This document shows, piece by piece, positions 48,531 through 58,420 of a DNA stretch of 64,000 nt. Under the pieces are notes generated by a model. The model saw nothing but the letters and a program-made list of their open reading frames with translations, had not been told where the DNA came from and did no database searches. Each line of letters starts with the position of its first letter. Position 1 is the stretch's first letter. Source of the DNA: Duganella sp. BJB480 (GTDB lineage: Bacteria > Pseudomonadota > Gammaproteobacteria > Burkholderiales > Burkholderiaceae_D). The position numbers were made by a program, and so were the translations under genes. Where the stretch lies: positions 124,001 to 188,000 of the forward strand of contig QVIN01000011.1 of NCBI GenBank assembly GCA_003416985.1, written 5' to 3'.

Positions 48531-49944
48531 AGGGCAGTTCGATCCGGAAGTGCGCGCCCTGGTCCGAGGGCAGCAGTTGCAAGGCGCCGCCGTGGGCGGC
48601 GACGTATTCGTAGACGATGGACAGGCCGATGCCGTTGCCCCGGCGCGCGCCGGCGGGCTGGCGCGTGCCCTGGTAAAACGGTTCGAAGATGCGGGCCGCG
48701 TCGTCCGGCGCCACGCCCGGTCCCTGGTCGAGGCAGTCGAGCAGCAGCTTGCCGCCGGCCTCGGCGACGCGGAACGTCACCTGGCCGTCGCGCGGGCTGA
48801 AGCGCACGGCGTTCGACAACAGGTTGCCGATGGCGACCGCCATCTTCTCGGCGTCGACCGCGATCGGCCGGGCGCGGCCCTCGATGGCGACGCCCAGCCC
48901 GGCGGCCTGCCATTGCAGGCGCTGCGCGGCCACGGCCTGCGCCAGCAGCGCCGCCATGTCGGCCGGCTCGCGCTGCAGGCGGTGGGCGTCGAAGGTGGCG
49001 GCGTTGTAGCGCAGCAGCGCCTCGATCTGCGATTGCAGCGCCGCCGTGTTCTGGTTGAGGATGCCGGCGATCTCGCGCTGGTTGGGCGACAGCGCGCCGG
49101 CCACGCCGTCCTCCAGCAGCGCCACGCCTTCGCGCAGCGCGGCCAGCGGCGTCTTCAGTTCGTGCGAGATGTGGCGCAGGAAGCGGGCCTTGTCCTCCTC
49201 CAGGTCCGACAGCCGCTGGCGCAGCCAGTTCAGCTGCTGGCCCACGTGCTGCAGGTCGCTCGGGCCGCGCACGGCGATGGGCTGGTCGTAGCGGTTCTCG
49301 CCGAGCCGGTCGATGGCCGATTCGATCTGCGCCAGCGGGCGCGACAGCCACAGGCCGAAGCCGCCGGCCAGCAGCGCGGCCAGCACGATGGAGGCCATCA
49401 CTTGCCCCTTGAGCACGCCGCGCCGCTGGTCCAGCTCGGTGAGCAGTTCGCCGTTGCGGCGTTCGACTTCCTGCTTGACCTCGTCGGCCAGCTCGGCGTT
49501 CACGGCCGGCAGCGGCGCCAGCACTTTCTCCAGCGCCTGCTGGCGCGCGCTGGAACGCGGACGCGCGGGCGCCTGCAACAGGTCCCAGGCCTGCTCGCCG
49601 GCGTGGCGCCAGCGCTCGAAGGTGGCGGGCGGCGTGTAGGGCAGGGCGGCCGACACCGCGTCCAGCGCCGCGCGCGCCTCGCGCCAGGCGTCGGCGTAAC
49701 GCTTGCGGAAGGCGGGGTCGTCCAGCACGAGGAACTGGCGCGCGCTGCGCGTCATCGCCACGCTGCGCTCGGCCAGTTGCTGGGTGTTTTCGGTCAGTGC
49801 CAGGGCGTGGCGTCCGCTGTCGCGGCTGTGGGCGGCGAGCCGGTCCAGCGTCCACAGCGCGTGCAGCGAAGCGGCGCTCAGCAGCACGGCGATCAACAGG
49901 AAGACGCCCAGCAGCAGCTGGCGAAACGAGAGTTTCGTAAGCAT
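48520..49944 (-). CDS. glrK: Sensor histidine kinase GlrK/QseE
   Basis: A 474-aa kinase: first membrane helix about 10-32, periplasmic helical domain (about 33-180), second helix about 180-200, HAMP (RPLAQIESAIDRLGENRYDQ), HisKA H-box RHISHELKTPLAAL, HATPase with NLLSNAVRFSP, DQGPGVAPDDAARIFEPFYQG and GNGIGLSIVYEYV. First gene of the three-gene qseEGF-type operon. Confidence 0.92.
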   Translation of the reverse strand: MLTKLSFRQLLLGVFLLIAVLLSAASLHALWTLDRLAAHSRDSGRHALALTENTQQLAERSVAMTRSARQFLVLDDPAFRKRYADAWREARAALDAVSAALPYTPPATFERWRHAGEQAWDLLQAPARPRSSARQQALEKVLAPLPAVNAELADEVKQEVERRNGELLTELDQRRGVLKGQVMASIVLAALLAGGFGLWLSRPLAQIESAIDRLGENRYDQPIAVRGPSDLQHVGQQLNWLRQRLSDLEEDKARFLRHISHELKTPLAALREGVALLEDGVAGALSPNQREIAGILNQNTAALQSQIEALLRYNAATFDAHRLQREPADMAALLAQAVAAQRLQWQAAGLGVAIEGRARPIAVDAEKMAVAIGNLLSNAVRFSPRDGQVTFRVAEAGGKLLLDCLDQGPGVAPDDAARIFEPFYQGTRQPAGARRGNGIGLSIVYEYVAAHGGALQLLPSDQGAHFRIELPYET

Positions 49945-50121
49945 CGTCGTTAAATAGTCTCTATATTGGCTGAATGATATGGCGAAAGCGCCCCTACAGC
50001 CTGTTCGATTGGTTGCGTTGTTGGCCGGCACGGAGCGGAAATTTTATGTTGCGCGCGGCAACACTCTTCGATTACGCTGATTTACAAATGTGCTGGTGCC
50101 GATTTAACTTTTGGGGGTGTC

Positions 50122-52029
50122 ATGGCTAGTCTTCTGCGTCGTTTGTCGATCCAGCAAAAACTGATGCTCAGCATGGCGGCCTGCCTGCTGCTGTTCCTGG
50201 CGATCTCGGCGACGCTGAGCGTGGTCATGACCGGCAACAGCATCCGCGAGCGCGTGGTGAACCAGGAGCTGCCGGCCGAGGTGGGCGAGATCCGCAACGA
50301 TATCCTGCGCCAGATCGGCGAACCGCTGGCGGCCGCGTTGTCGGTCAGCGCCAACACCTTCCTGCTGGACTGGGAAAAAGCCGGCCTGCCCGACAGCGGC
50401 CTGTCGGCCTGGACCGCATACGCGGCCAGCATCCGCAAAAGCGCCAAGGCGGCGGTGTCGTGGGTCTCGGCCAGCACCGGCAAGTACTTCGACGACAAGG
50501 GCTACAACCGCACGCTGGACAAGGGGGCGGCGGCCGACCAGTGGTTCTTCGGCTTCCTCGCCAGCGGCAAGCCGTACTCGCTCAACCTGGACAAGGAACC
50601 GGGCGCCAGCACCTACAACGTCTTCATCAACACGCGCTTCGATACCGGCGACGGCAAGATCGGCGTGGCCAGCCTGGGCCTGGCGGTCAACAAGCTGGCC
50701 GAGAACATCCGCAGCTACAAGGTCGGCGAGTCCGGCTTCGTGTACCTGGTGCGGCCGAACGGCATGCTGATCGTGCACCACGATACCGCGCTGGCGGACG
50801 GGCAGCACTACATGAAGGACCTGCCGGGCTTCAATGCCGAGCTGAGCACCAAGCTGCTCGGCGGCCAGAACTACGCCAGCGCCGCGTACTCGGCGCCGGG
50901 CGGCAAGCGGCTGGTGGCGTCGTCGTTCGTGCCGGAACTGAATATGTACGTGATCGCCGAGGTGCCGGAGTCCGAGGTGCTGGGCGCGGTCACGCGTTCG
51001 GTGACGATCTCGGCGCTGGTGGGCGGCCTGGTGGGCGGCGGCATCGGCCTGTTCGTGGTGTACCTGGTCAGCCGCGCGATCGCTGCGCCGGTGGCGCGCG
51101 CCGCGCAGATGCTGGGCGAGATCGCCGACGGCAATGGCGACCTGAGCCGCCGCATGACGGTCGAGAGCGAGGACGAGGTCGGCGCGCTGGCCGATGGCTT
51201 CAACCGCTTCGTGTCGTCGCTGAACGCCACGATACGCCAGGTGCGCGACAGCACGGAGACCATCGCCACGGCCTCCAGCGAGATCGCCAGCGGCAACCTG
51301 GACCTGTCGGCGCGCACCGAGGCGCAGGCGTCCAGCCTGGAGGAGACCGCGTCCGCGATGGAGCAATTGACGGCCACCGTGACGCAGAACGCCGAGAGCG
51401 CCAGGCACGCCAACCAGCTGGTGCAGTCGGCGTCCGGCTACGCGACCGAGGGCGGCGCGGTGGTGGGGCGTGTGGTGCAGACCATGGTGTCGATCAAGGA
51501 CAGTTCGCGCAAGATCGTCGACATCATCGGCGTGATCGATGGCATCGCGTTCCAGACCAACATCCTGGCCTTGAACGCGGCGGTGGAGGCGGCGCGCGCG
51601 GGCGAACAGGGACGAGGATTCGCGGTGGTGGCGTCCGAGGTGCGCAATCTGGCGCAGCGCTCGGCCGGCGCGGCCAAGGAGATCAAGGAGCTGATCGGCG
51701 ACTCGGTGACGAAGGTCGACGCCGGCAGCGTGCTGGTCGATGAAGCCGGCGCCACGATGAGCAAGATCGTGTCGTCGGTGGAGCAGGTGACCAGCATCAT
51801 GGGCGAGATCGTCGCCGCCAGCCACGAGCAGAGCGAAGGCATCGCGCAGGTCAACCTGGCGGTGACCGAGATCGACAGCACCACGCAGCAGAACGCCGCG
51901 CTGGTGGAGGAGGCGGCCGCCGCAGCGGGATCCTTGCAGGAGCAGGCCGCCAACCTGGCCGAGGTGGTCAGCGTGTTCAAGCTGGAGGATGCGCCGCGCG
52001 CCGGTACCGGCCGCCTGGCGCTGCGCTAG
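50122..52029 (+). CDS. Methyl-accepting chemotaxis protein with Cache sensor
   Basis: A 635-aa receptor: first membrane helix about 15-37, periplasmic dCache-type domain (about 40-285, DQWFFGFLASGKPYSLNLDKEPGAS and GESGFVYLVRPNGMLIVHHD), second helix about 290-312, HAMP, and a signalling domain with the hairpin tip IIGVIDGIAFQTNILALNAAVEAARAGEQGRGFAVVA (given in parts). Glu/Gln methylation sites flank it. No CheW-binding pentapeptide tail. GGGGG precedes the start. The bound ligand is probably a small amino or organic acid, not predicted further. Confidence 0.93.
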   Translation: MASLLRRLSIQQKLMLSMAACLLLFLAISATLSVVMTGNSIRERVVNQELPAEVGEIRNDILRQIGEPLAAALSVSANTFLLDWEKAGLPDSGLSAWTAYAASIRKSAKAAVSWVSASTGKYFDDKGYNRTLDKGAAADQWFFGFLASGKPYSLNLDKEPGASTYNVFINTRFDTGDGKIGVASLGLAVNKLAENIRSYKVGESGFVYLVRPNGMLIVHHDTALADGQHYMKDLPGFNAELSTKLLGGQNYASAAYSAPGGKRLVASSFVPELNMYVIAEVPESEVLGAVTRSVTISALVGGLVGGGIGLFVVYLVSRAIAAPVARAAQMLGEIADGNGDLSRRMTVESEDEVGALADGFNRFVSSLNATIRQVRDSTETIATASSEIASGNLDLSARTEAQASSLEETASAMEQLTATVTQNAESARHANQLVQSASGYATEGGAVVGRVVQTMVSIKDSSRKIVDIIGVIDGIAFQTNILALNAAVEAARAGEQGRGFAVVASEVRNLAQRSAGAAKEIKELIGDSVTKVDAGSVLVDEAGATMSKIVSSVEQVTSIMGEIVAASHEQSEGIAQVNLAVTEIDSTTQQNAALVEEAAAAAGSLQEQAANLAEVVSVFKLEDAPRAGTGRLALR

Positions 52030-52036
52030 GCACAGT

Positions 52037-53257
52037 CTACTTGCCGCCTGTGGACACCTGATTAGGAATGACTGCGAGCCCCTGCATTGGATTCCTCGGA
52101 TACAAGCGCGCCCGCAGTTGCATGAACGGTGTCTCTACTAGTCGGTACAGTAGCCAACCGCCAAAAATTCCAATGGCCATGACCACGATAATGGTAAGTG
52201 GTGCGTCGACGTCAACGTCCTTTGCCTGAAGTTCTGGACTAAGAGCCATAAACACCGGCTTGTGGACCAAGTACACGGCATACGACCAGAGCGCCAAGCT
52301 CTTCGCCCCCGGGATCTGCAGTCGGTTCAGCAACGACGATGGGCTAAGCGCCGAGCAGGTCAGCAGCGCGAAACTGGCTGCGACCAGCGAAAAGCCAAAG
52401 GTCGACGCAAGGAAGACAGTCGGTGCTTCGTTCATTACACCGTATAGCACGGCTGCGGCACTGGCGAGACCCGCCACAAACAACGCGTTCCCATAGCGAA
52501 GCAAGCGGGCGAATCCTACGGGATGGAAATTCTTCAGCAAGGCAATGGCTACCCCCGGCAGTAATTCGTCGAAGCGGCCATAGCTTGAGTAGTACACTGG
52601 CGCAGCGAATACATCCTTGCCACTCATGAAGGCAATGCCGCGCGCTGTCATGCCGGCCGCGATGGCGGCAAGCAGGGCACACCAAAGCGGGCGCGGCGAG
52701 CGCCTGCTACCGACCAGGGCAACCACCGCCAGCGGCAGCACCAGGTAGAACTGCTCCTCAATGCAAAGCGACCATGAATGTGTAAACGTCTGGTCATAAT
52801 TCATACCTATATTTTGGGTGAATGTGAGAAAGCGCCAGAGAGAGGCCATTTTCTCGCCCGAGATTGGACTGTGGGGCAGCAGCAGGTAGACGGCCAGCAG
52901 TACGTAGTAGTTCGGGAGGGTGCGCAGCAGACGTCGAGCAAAAAAAGCCGGCAAGTCCAGACTCTCGCCGCGGGCTGCGGGCGCCAGGAGCTGGTTGCCG
53001 ATCAGGTAGCCGCTCAGTACGAAAAACAGGTCGACGCCGGCCCAGCCAATGCTCCCTATAGCGCCAAAGCCCGGCCCTTGTCTGACAAAGCCGTTGTAGT
53101 GAGACATCAGCACCATTGCTATTGCTAGCGAGCGCAGGGTGTCCAGCCCGACAAGGCGGGCGGGCGAATCAAAATGCACCATTAGAGTTTTTTTGGTGAA
53201 GGTTTTTTTACTTGGTTTCTTCTGGCCGGAGAACGATCTCACTTCAGCGTCTGACAT
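52037..53257 (-). CDS. Acyltransferase family 3 membrane protein (OafA/YrhL-like)
   Basis: A polytopic protein (about ten helices) with the AT3 signature: LVGLDTLRSLAIAMVLMSHYN with catalytic His, GWAGVDLFFVLSGYLIGN, FFARRLLRTLPNYYVLL and SWSLCIEEQFYLVLPL. These enzymes O-acetylate surface polysaccharides, LPS or peptidoglycan. The start is uncertain: ATG 53257 (406 aa) overlaps the Sel1 gene end by 19 bp, while ATG 53182 begins right at the conserved part (381 aa). Composition is less GC-rich than most neighbours. Confidence 0.87.
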   Translation of the reverse strand: MSDAEVRSFSGQKKPSKKTFTKKTLMVHFDSPARLVGLDTLRSLAIAMVLMSHYNGFVRQGPGFGAIGSIGWAGVDLFFVLSGYLIGNQLLAPAARGESLDLPAFFARRLLRTLPNYYVLLAVYLLLPHSPISGEKMASLWRFLTFTQNIGMNYDQTFTHSWSLCIEEQFYLVLPLAVVALVGSRRSPRPLWCALLAAIAAGMTARGIAFMSGKDVFAAPVYYSSYGRFDELLPGVAIALLKNFHPVGFARLLRYGNALFVAGLASAAAVLYGVMNEAPTVFLASTFGFSLVAASFALLTCSALSPSSLLNRLQIPGAKSLALWSYAVYLVHKPVFMALSPELQAKDVDVDAPLTIIVVMAIGIFGGWLLYRLVETPFMQLRARLYPRNPMQGLAVIPNQVSTGGK

Positions 53258-54201
53258 GCCTTCATACCCATGGTGTTCGGCCGATGCAGGAAGAAGTCGC
53301 CACGCTCCTGGTCCCGCGGAACACCCAAGCCAGTCCAGTACATGATCGCAAGGGCGCATTCCGCCTCGGGAGTCGCCCCACCATAGCCGGTTCCCCTGTC
53401 AACCGCTATAAGAAACCATTCGGCTGCCTTGGCGTAGTCCTGAGGCACCCCTTTGCCCTGAGCATACAGCCTACCGATAGCAAACTCAGCCCTATGAGAC
53501 GACCTCAACGGAAATGGTGGGCGATCACGAGGCGCGATCTCCGGTTGGTATAGTTCCATTGCCTTGGCGAAGTTCTGCGGGATACCAATGCCGAACTCAT
53601 TCATCTCGCCTAGCCTTCGGCGGGAAAAATCGGGATAAGCCCGCTCAGACAATGCGATTTCATATAAATGTGCCGCCTTTTGCTGGTCAACTGGCACATA
53701 GATGCCTAGATCGTAGATCTCCGCGAGCGCAAAGGTCGCTTTGCCTACACCATTGGCGGCGGCGGCCTCTAACCAACGCAGGCCTTGATTAACATCGCGA
53801 GCCACTCCCTTGCCTTCAAGATAGCGGCCAGCCAGTTGAAATTGCGCGTCGGCTTCTCCCTTTTCAGCTTCCATTCGAATTGCGTTGGCTCTCTTTGTTT
53901 CTTCTTCGTCCGTAATTGGCTGTTCGACCGGACAGTGGGGACAATAAGGGGAAGTAAAGATCGAAGAAATCCACCGCAGCCCCTTGTCGGGATCGACGTA
54001 AGGCCCGCCTTGATTCCTGATGAAATCCAGTCTTTCGTTTAGCAAGGAATCAAGCCGGTCACGACCGTCTTCGACAGCCACGGATGTCAAAGGCTCCAAA
54101 TGCGAATTGGAAGTCAATACTGCGCAGAGCATGCCTAAAAATAATTTGTGTATTCTGTTTGAGTGTCTTGGCATTGTGATTTCAAAGAAGCGTGCCGTCA
54201 T
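53239..54201 (-). CDS. Exported Sel1-repeat protein
   Basis: A 320-aa protein with an N-terminal hydrophobic segment (KLFLGMLCAVLTS) and Sel1/TPR-like repeats from about residue 110: AQFQLAGRYLEGKGVARDVNQGLRWLEAAA, ATFALAEIYDLGIYVPVDQQKAAHLYEIA, EFAIGRLYAQGKGVPQDYAKAAEWFLIA and CALAIMYWTGLGVPRDQ. A CPHC motif lies before the repeats. Sel1 proteins are scaffolds for protein contacts. Start may be 54201 or the in-frame ATG 54174; neither has a clear ribosome site. It probably shares a transcript with the acyltransferase. Confidence 0.78.
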   Translation of the reverse strand: MTARFFEITMPRHSNRIHKLFLGMLCAVLTSNSHLEPLTSVAVEDGRDRLDSLLNERLDFIRNQGGPYVDPDKGLRWISSIFTSPYCPHCPVEQPITDEEETKRANAIRMEAEKGEADAQFQLAGRYLEGKGVARDVNQGLRWLEAAAANGVGKATFALAEIYDLGIYVPVDQQKAAHLYEIALSERAYPDFSRRRLGEMNEFGIGIPQNFAKAMELYQPEIAPRDRPPFPLRSSHRAEFAIGRLYAQGKGVPQDYAKAAEWFLIAVDRGTGYGGATPEAECALAIMYWTGLGVPRDQERGDFFLHRPNTMGMKACQTLK

Positions 54202-54335
54202 GGCAGAGATGTCGTGATACGATCCATTGTATTTATTGTAATCGATCGATCTGGCTGGGCCTGCTCGACAGATCGGCGTCGTTGAGGACCGATAGCGGCA
54301 TGTGCGGTGAGCATTGTGATTATCCGGAGACGAAC

Positions 54336-54983
54336 TCAGTCCGAACTCCCGCGATTGAATGCCAACTGGGCGGCGAACGCGCGCTGGTAGGCAGGGCGCG
54401 CTTCTCCGCGCGCGACATACGCGGCCAGGCTGGGGAATTCGTTCAGCACGCCTGACGGCCTCAGCCTGAGCAGCACCGACACCATGGTCAGGTCGCCCGC
54501 GCTGAACGCGCCGTCCAGCCATTCGGCATCCGCCAGGCGCGCCGAGAGCTGATTCAGGCGATGGCGGATGCGATCGACGATCAGCGGCATGCGCTCCTTG
54601 CTCCAAGGCTTGTCGCCCTCCAGAAATTTCGCGGTGACCAGCTCAAGGATCGGCGGCTCCATCGTGTTGAGCGCGGCGAATATCCACGTCACCGCGCGGG
54701 CCCGGGCGTTGGCCTCGTCCGGCAGCAAACCCGCATGGTGCGAAGCGATATGGAAGATGATGGCGCCGGATTCGAACAGCGCCAGGTCGCCTTCCTCGTA
54801 GGTCGGGATCTGGCCGAAGGGATGAAGCGCCAGATGCGCGGGCTCCTTCATCGCGGCGAACGAAACCGGACGCACCTCGTAGGGCAGCCCCGCTTCCTCC
54901 AGCGCCCAGCGAACGCGCGTGTCGCGGGCCAGCCCCATGCCGCCGTCGGGCGAGCGTTCAAAAGCGGTAATCGTGATGGTCAT
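54336..54983 (-). CDS. Glutathione S-transferase family protein
   Basis: A 215-aa protein with an N-terminal thioredoxin-like domain (TAFERSPDGGMGLARDTRVRWALEEAGLPYEVRPV; HPFGQIPTYEEGDLALFESGAIIFHIA, the Ile-Pro glutathione contact and Glu-Ser turn) and a C-terminal helical domain (WLDGAFSAGDLTMVSVLLRL). Probable cytoplasmic detoxification role; substrate unknown. Confidence 0.87.
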   Translation of the reverse strand: MTITITAFERSPDGGMGLARDTRVRWALEEAGLPYEVRPVSFAAMKEPAHLALHPFGQIPTYEEGDLALFESGAIIFHIASHHAGLLPDEANARARAVTWIFAALNTMEPPILELVTAKFLEGDKPWSKERMPLIVDRIRHRLNQLSARLADAEWLDGAFSAGDLTMVSVLLRLRPSGVLNEFPSLAAYVARGEARPAYQRAFAAQLAFNRGSSD

Positions 54984-55142
54984 GATGGTCTCCTGTGATG
55001 GTGAAATCCAGCCTTCTCATAGATGACGACGAACGGCACGCCGCCGAATCGACATGCCGCGCCAAATCTTTCCAATTATGCGCCGATGTGCGGTAAGCTT
55101 GCAAATTAACCAAGCTTGTCAACAGCCTACCAGGAGCGTGGA

Positions 55143-56399
55143 TTGAAGCAGCCGTTTTCCAGGAATTTTGCAGCAGTCGTACTGATGTGTGCTTTCACCG
55201 CGGCGTCCGCCATGGACGCCACCGGCCAGGATGGCGTCAATGTCGGCCCCTATCACGTCGACGCGGTGAGTGCAGGCAGCGGCCCCTACACCGTCATCTT
55301 CGAATCGGGCTTTGCCAGCGATCTGTCGGTCTGGAGAAAGGTGGCGCCGGATGTCGCCAAGTCGGCCAAGGTGTTTGTTTATTCGCGCGCCGGGATCGGA
55401 AAATCCGATGCGCGTCCGGAACCGCGCACGCCGCAGCGCAGCAGCGCGGAGCTGGACCAGGCGATCGAAGCCGCCCACCTGTCGCCGCCGTTCATCCTGG
55501 TCGGCCACTCCTACGGCGGCTATCTGATACGCCTGTTCGCCCAGCGCCATCCTGAGCAGGTCGCCGGCATGGTGTTTGTCGATCCCAGCATGGAACGCTT
55601 CGACACCGAGCTCAAGAAGATCGACGCGGCCAAGGTCGCGCAAGACCAGAGGTACCTCGACTCGCTGACGCCCGCGCCGTTGAAGGCTGAAAGCAAGCTG
55701 GTGGACGACGCCTTCGCCGCCGCCAGCCTGCTGCCCGCGCCGCGGCTGCCGGACGTGCCGGCCGTCGTGCTGACCTCGACCATGGTGCGCGAGCAGCCGG
55801 AATTCTTCATGCATACGGTGCCGGCGGTGGCGGTGTGGCGTTCGCTGCATGAGCAGTTGTTCCTGCAGTTTTCGTCCGGCAGCCATGTCGTCACTGCCAA
55901 TAGCGGGCACAACATTCATCTGGAAGAGCCGGCGCTGGTGACCGGCGCCATTCAGCAGGTGATTGCCGGCGCCGCGGCGCAGGACCAGCGCCGCGCGCAC
56001 AAGCTGGCGCAGGACCGTCTGTTGAACGCTGTCGACCGCGCGGCCGTGCTGTTGCAGGCGCAGCGCGGCGGCGAGGCCGGGCAGCTTGTCGACAGCGCGC
56101 TGAAGGAAAGTCGTTTTAGCGAGAGCGAGATCAACGGTCTTGGTTACATGGTGCTGGGCAAACGCAAACAGCCCGAGCTGGCGGCGCTGGTCATGAAATT
56201 CAACGCCGACACCTTCCCGGCATCGGCCAACGCGCATGACAGCTACGGCGAACTGCTGCTCGAATTGAAGCAGCCCTTGCAGGCAAAGGCGCAGTTCGAG
56301 CAGGCGGTCGCACTGGGGACGGCCGGCGGCAAGAGTCCGCAGGCCATGGCGGGCTTCCGGGCGAACCTGGCGAAAGCCGTGCAGGCGCTGGCACAGTGA
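55143..56399 (+). CDS. Exported alpha/beta-hydrolase with C-terminal helical extension
   Basis: A 418-aa protein. The start is taken as TTG 55143, six bases after AGGAG (55132-55136); it opens a clean signal peptide KQPFSRNFAAVVLMCAFTAASA. The hydrolase domain has the oxyanion stretch VIFESGFASDLSVW, nucleophile elbow GHSYGG, an Asp around VVLTSTMVREQPE region, and catalytic His in NSGHNIHLEEP. Residues about 300-418 are an Ala/Leu-rich, TPR-like extension (AHDSYGELLLELKQPLQAKAQFEQAVALG). A serine hydrolase gene follows 17 bp later, so the two probably form an operon of periplasmic or secreted hydrolases. Confidence 0.83.
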   Translation: MKQPFSRNFAAVVLMCAFTAASAMDATGQDGVNVGPYHVDAVSAGSGPYTVIFESGFASDLSVWRKVAPDVAKSAKVFVYSRAGIGKSDARPEPRTPQRSSAELDQAIEAAHLSPPFILVGHSYGGYLIRLFAQRHPEQVAGMVFVDPSMERFDTELKKIDAAKVAQDQRYLDSLTPAPLKAESKLVDDAFAAASLLPAPRLPDVPAVVLTSTMVREQPEFFMHTVPAVAVWRSLHEQLFLQFSSGSHVVTANSGHNIHLEEPALVTGAIQQVIAGAAAQDQRRAHKLAQDRLLNAVDRAAVLLQAQRGGEAGQLVDSALKESRFSESEINGLGYMVLGKRKQPELAALVMKFNADTFPASANAHDSYGELLLELKQPLQAKAQFEQAVALGTAGGKSPQAMAGFRANLAKAVQALAQ

Positions 56400-56416
56400 A
56401 ATCCAAAGGGAACCGC

Positions 56417-58402
56417 ATGAACATACCGTTTCAACTTACCAGCCTTGCGCTGCTTGGCCTGCTGCAGTCGTCCATCGCCTTGGCTGCGGCGCCCGACGCC
56501 GTCCGCACCGGCAAGCTCGACGCCGACGCGCCGCTGCTGAGCGGGCATGGAACCCAGCTGACCGGCGCCCTGGACTGGAGCGTGCGGCGCGAGGCAGGCA
56601 TGACCGTGCTCGATGCGCCCGAGCTCGACGCCGCCCTGGCGCTGATCGAGGTGGATGCGCCCAATGCCGCCGCCGCGCTCAAAGCGGCCTGGTCGCGCTT
56701 CCGGCCCGGGGTGAAACGCGTGGCCGCAAGCCTGACGCGCGAGCCGGCCCGCGAAGGCTGGGACGAGCGCGTCGCGGCCGGTTATGAGCTGCCCGCCAAC
56801 GAACGCAGGGTCGCCAACGCGGTCGCGCTGCGCAGCGGCGGCAAATGGACCGTGGTCGCGCTCGACGGCGGCGTGGCGACCGTGCAAAAGCGCGGCGCCG
56901 CGCTGGAGATGATGCGGGGCAGCGTGCACCCGCCGGGCTACAAGCCGGAGTCCTTCGCCGGACGTCAGCCGCATCCGCTGGACGCCGCCCGCATCGCGCG
57001 CCTGCGCGCCTTCGTCGCCGACGGCATCCGGCAGTTGCGCATTCCCGGCGCGGCGCTGGCCTTGCTCGATCATGGCCAGGTCGTCTACGAGGGCGGCGTC
57101 GGCGTGCGCCGGCACGGGCGGCCGGAACCGGTGGATGCCGACACGCTGTTCATGGCCGCGTCCAACACGAAGGGCATGACGACGTTGCTGCTGGCCTCGC
57201 TCGCGGACGAGGGCAAGCTGCGCTGGGAACAGCCTGTCACCGAGCTCTACCCAAGCTTCAGGCTGGGCGACGCGGACACCACCGCCAGGGTGCGCTTCAA
57301 GCATCTGGTGTGCGCGTGCACCGGCCTGCCGCAGCAGAATCTGGAGATGATGTTCGAGTTTGGCCAGGCCAGCCCGGCCTCGTCGATCGGCCTGCTGGCC
57401 AACATGAAGCCGACCAGCAATTTCGGCGAACTGTACCAGTACAGCAACCTGATGGCGTCGGCGGCCGGCTACATCGGCGGCGCGCTGGCGCACCCCGGCA
57501 TGGAGCTGGGCGCGGCCTACGACCGGGCGATGCAGGAGCGGATCTTTACGCCGCTCGGCATGCGTGGCACCACCTTCGACATGGCCAGGGCGACCGGTGG
57601 CAACCACGCCAGTCCGCACACCATCGATTACAGCAACCAGCTGCGCGTCACCGGCACCGAGATGGACAGCAGCATCGTTCCGCACAGGCCCGCCGGCGGC
57701 GCATGGACCTCGGCGCACGACTTCATCCGCTACGTCCAGCTGGAGGCCAACCAGGGCCGGCTGGAGGACGGCCGGCAGCTGGTGTCGAGCGCCAACCTGC
57801 TGGCGCGTCGCGCTCCCCAGGTGGCCGCCGGCGACGACACCAGCTACGGCATGGGACTCGAAGTGATGAAGGTGAACGGCGTGCAGGTGATCGACCACGG
57901 CGGCAGCCTGCCCGGATTCAAGAGCAATTTCTACCTGCTGCCGGAGGCCGGTGTCGGCGCCGTGCTGATGCTCAACGCCGACGAGGGCTATGCGCTGCTG
58001 CCGGTCTTCCAGCGCTACCTGCTCGAAGTGCTATATGACGGCAAGCCGGAAGCGCTGGAAGACCTGCGGCTGGCTGCGGCGGCCAGCCGGTCCGGCCACG
58101 CGGCGGGCCGCGCGCGCTACACGGTGCCGGCCGCGCCCGCGGTGGCGTCCAGGCTGGCGAGCCGTTACCACAGCGATGAACTGGGTGAGCTGGTGGTGAG
58201 CCGGCGTGGCAAGCAGACCTTTGTCGACGCCGGGGAGTGGAAGACCGCGGTCGCCACGCATGCGAACGCGGATGGCACGGTGTCGCTGCTGACGATTACG
58301 CCGGGCCTGGACTTCTTCGAGCTGGTCGTCGGGAGCAAGGACAGCAAACGCACGCTGACCCTGCACGACGGCCAGCGCGAGTACCTGTTCACCGAGATGT
58401 GA
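56417..58402 (+). CDS. Exported beta-lactamase-family serine hydrolase
   Basis: A 661-aa protein; ATG 56417 follows AAAGGGA and opens a signal peptide (LALLGLLQSSIALAA). A class C beta-lactamase/esterase domain spans about 195-540, with SxxK as SNTK (AASNTKGMTTLLL), Tyr motif YQYSNLMASAAGY and HGG (IDHGGSLPGFKSNF). The first 190 residues are an unassigned domain and the last 110 a beta-rich tail. Such proteins are mostly esterases or D-aminopeptidases rather than true beta-lactamases. It follows the alpha/beta-hydrolase in an apparent operon. Confidence 0.87.
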   Translation: MNIPFQLTSLALLGLLQSSIALAAAPDAVRTGKLDADAPLLSGHGTQLTGALDWSVRREAGMTVLDAPELDAALALIEVDAPNAAAALKAAWSRFRPGVKRVAASLTREPAREGWDERVAAGYELPANERRVANAVALRSGGKWTVVALDGGVATVQKRGAALEMMRGSVHPPGYKPESFAGRQPHPLDAARIARLRAFVADGIRQLRIPGAALALLDHGQVVYEGGVGVRRHGRPEPVDADTLFMAASNTKGMTTLLLASLADEGKLRWEQPVTELYPSFRLGDADTTARVRFKHLVCACTGLPQQNLEMMFEFGQASPASSIGLLANMKPTSNFGELYQYSNLMASAAGYIGGALAHPGMELGAAYDRAMQERIFTPLGMRGTTFDMARATGGNHASPHTIDYSNQLRVTGTEMDSSIVPHRPAGGAWTSAHDFIRYVQLEANQGRLEDGRQLVSSANLLARRAPQVAAGDDTSYGMGLEVMKVNGVQVIDHGGSLPGFKSNFYLLPEAGVGAVLMLNADEGYALLPVFQRYLLEVLYDGKPEALEDLRLAAAASRSGHAAGRARYTVPAAPAVASRLASRYHSDELGELVVSRRGKQTFVDAGEWKTAVATHANADGTVSLLTITPGLDFFELVVGSKDSKRTLTLHDGQREYLFTEM

Positions 58403-58420
58403 GGTGGAGGCCCGGCCCGG

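Noticed and set aside
56417..58402. Serine hydrolase considered as an antibiotic beta-lactamase
   Set aside because: The motif set is shared by esterases and peptidases, and large flanking domains are unlike AmpC; resistance cannot be claimed.
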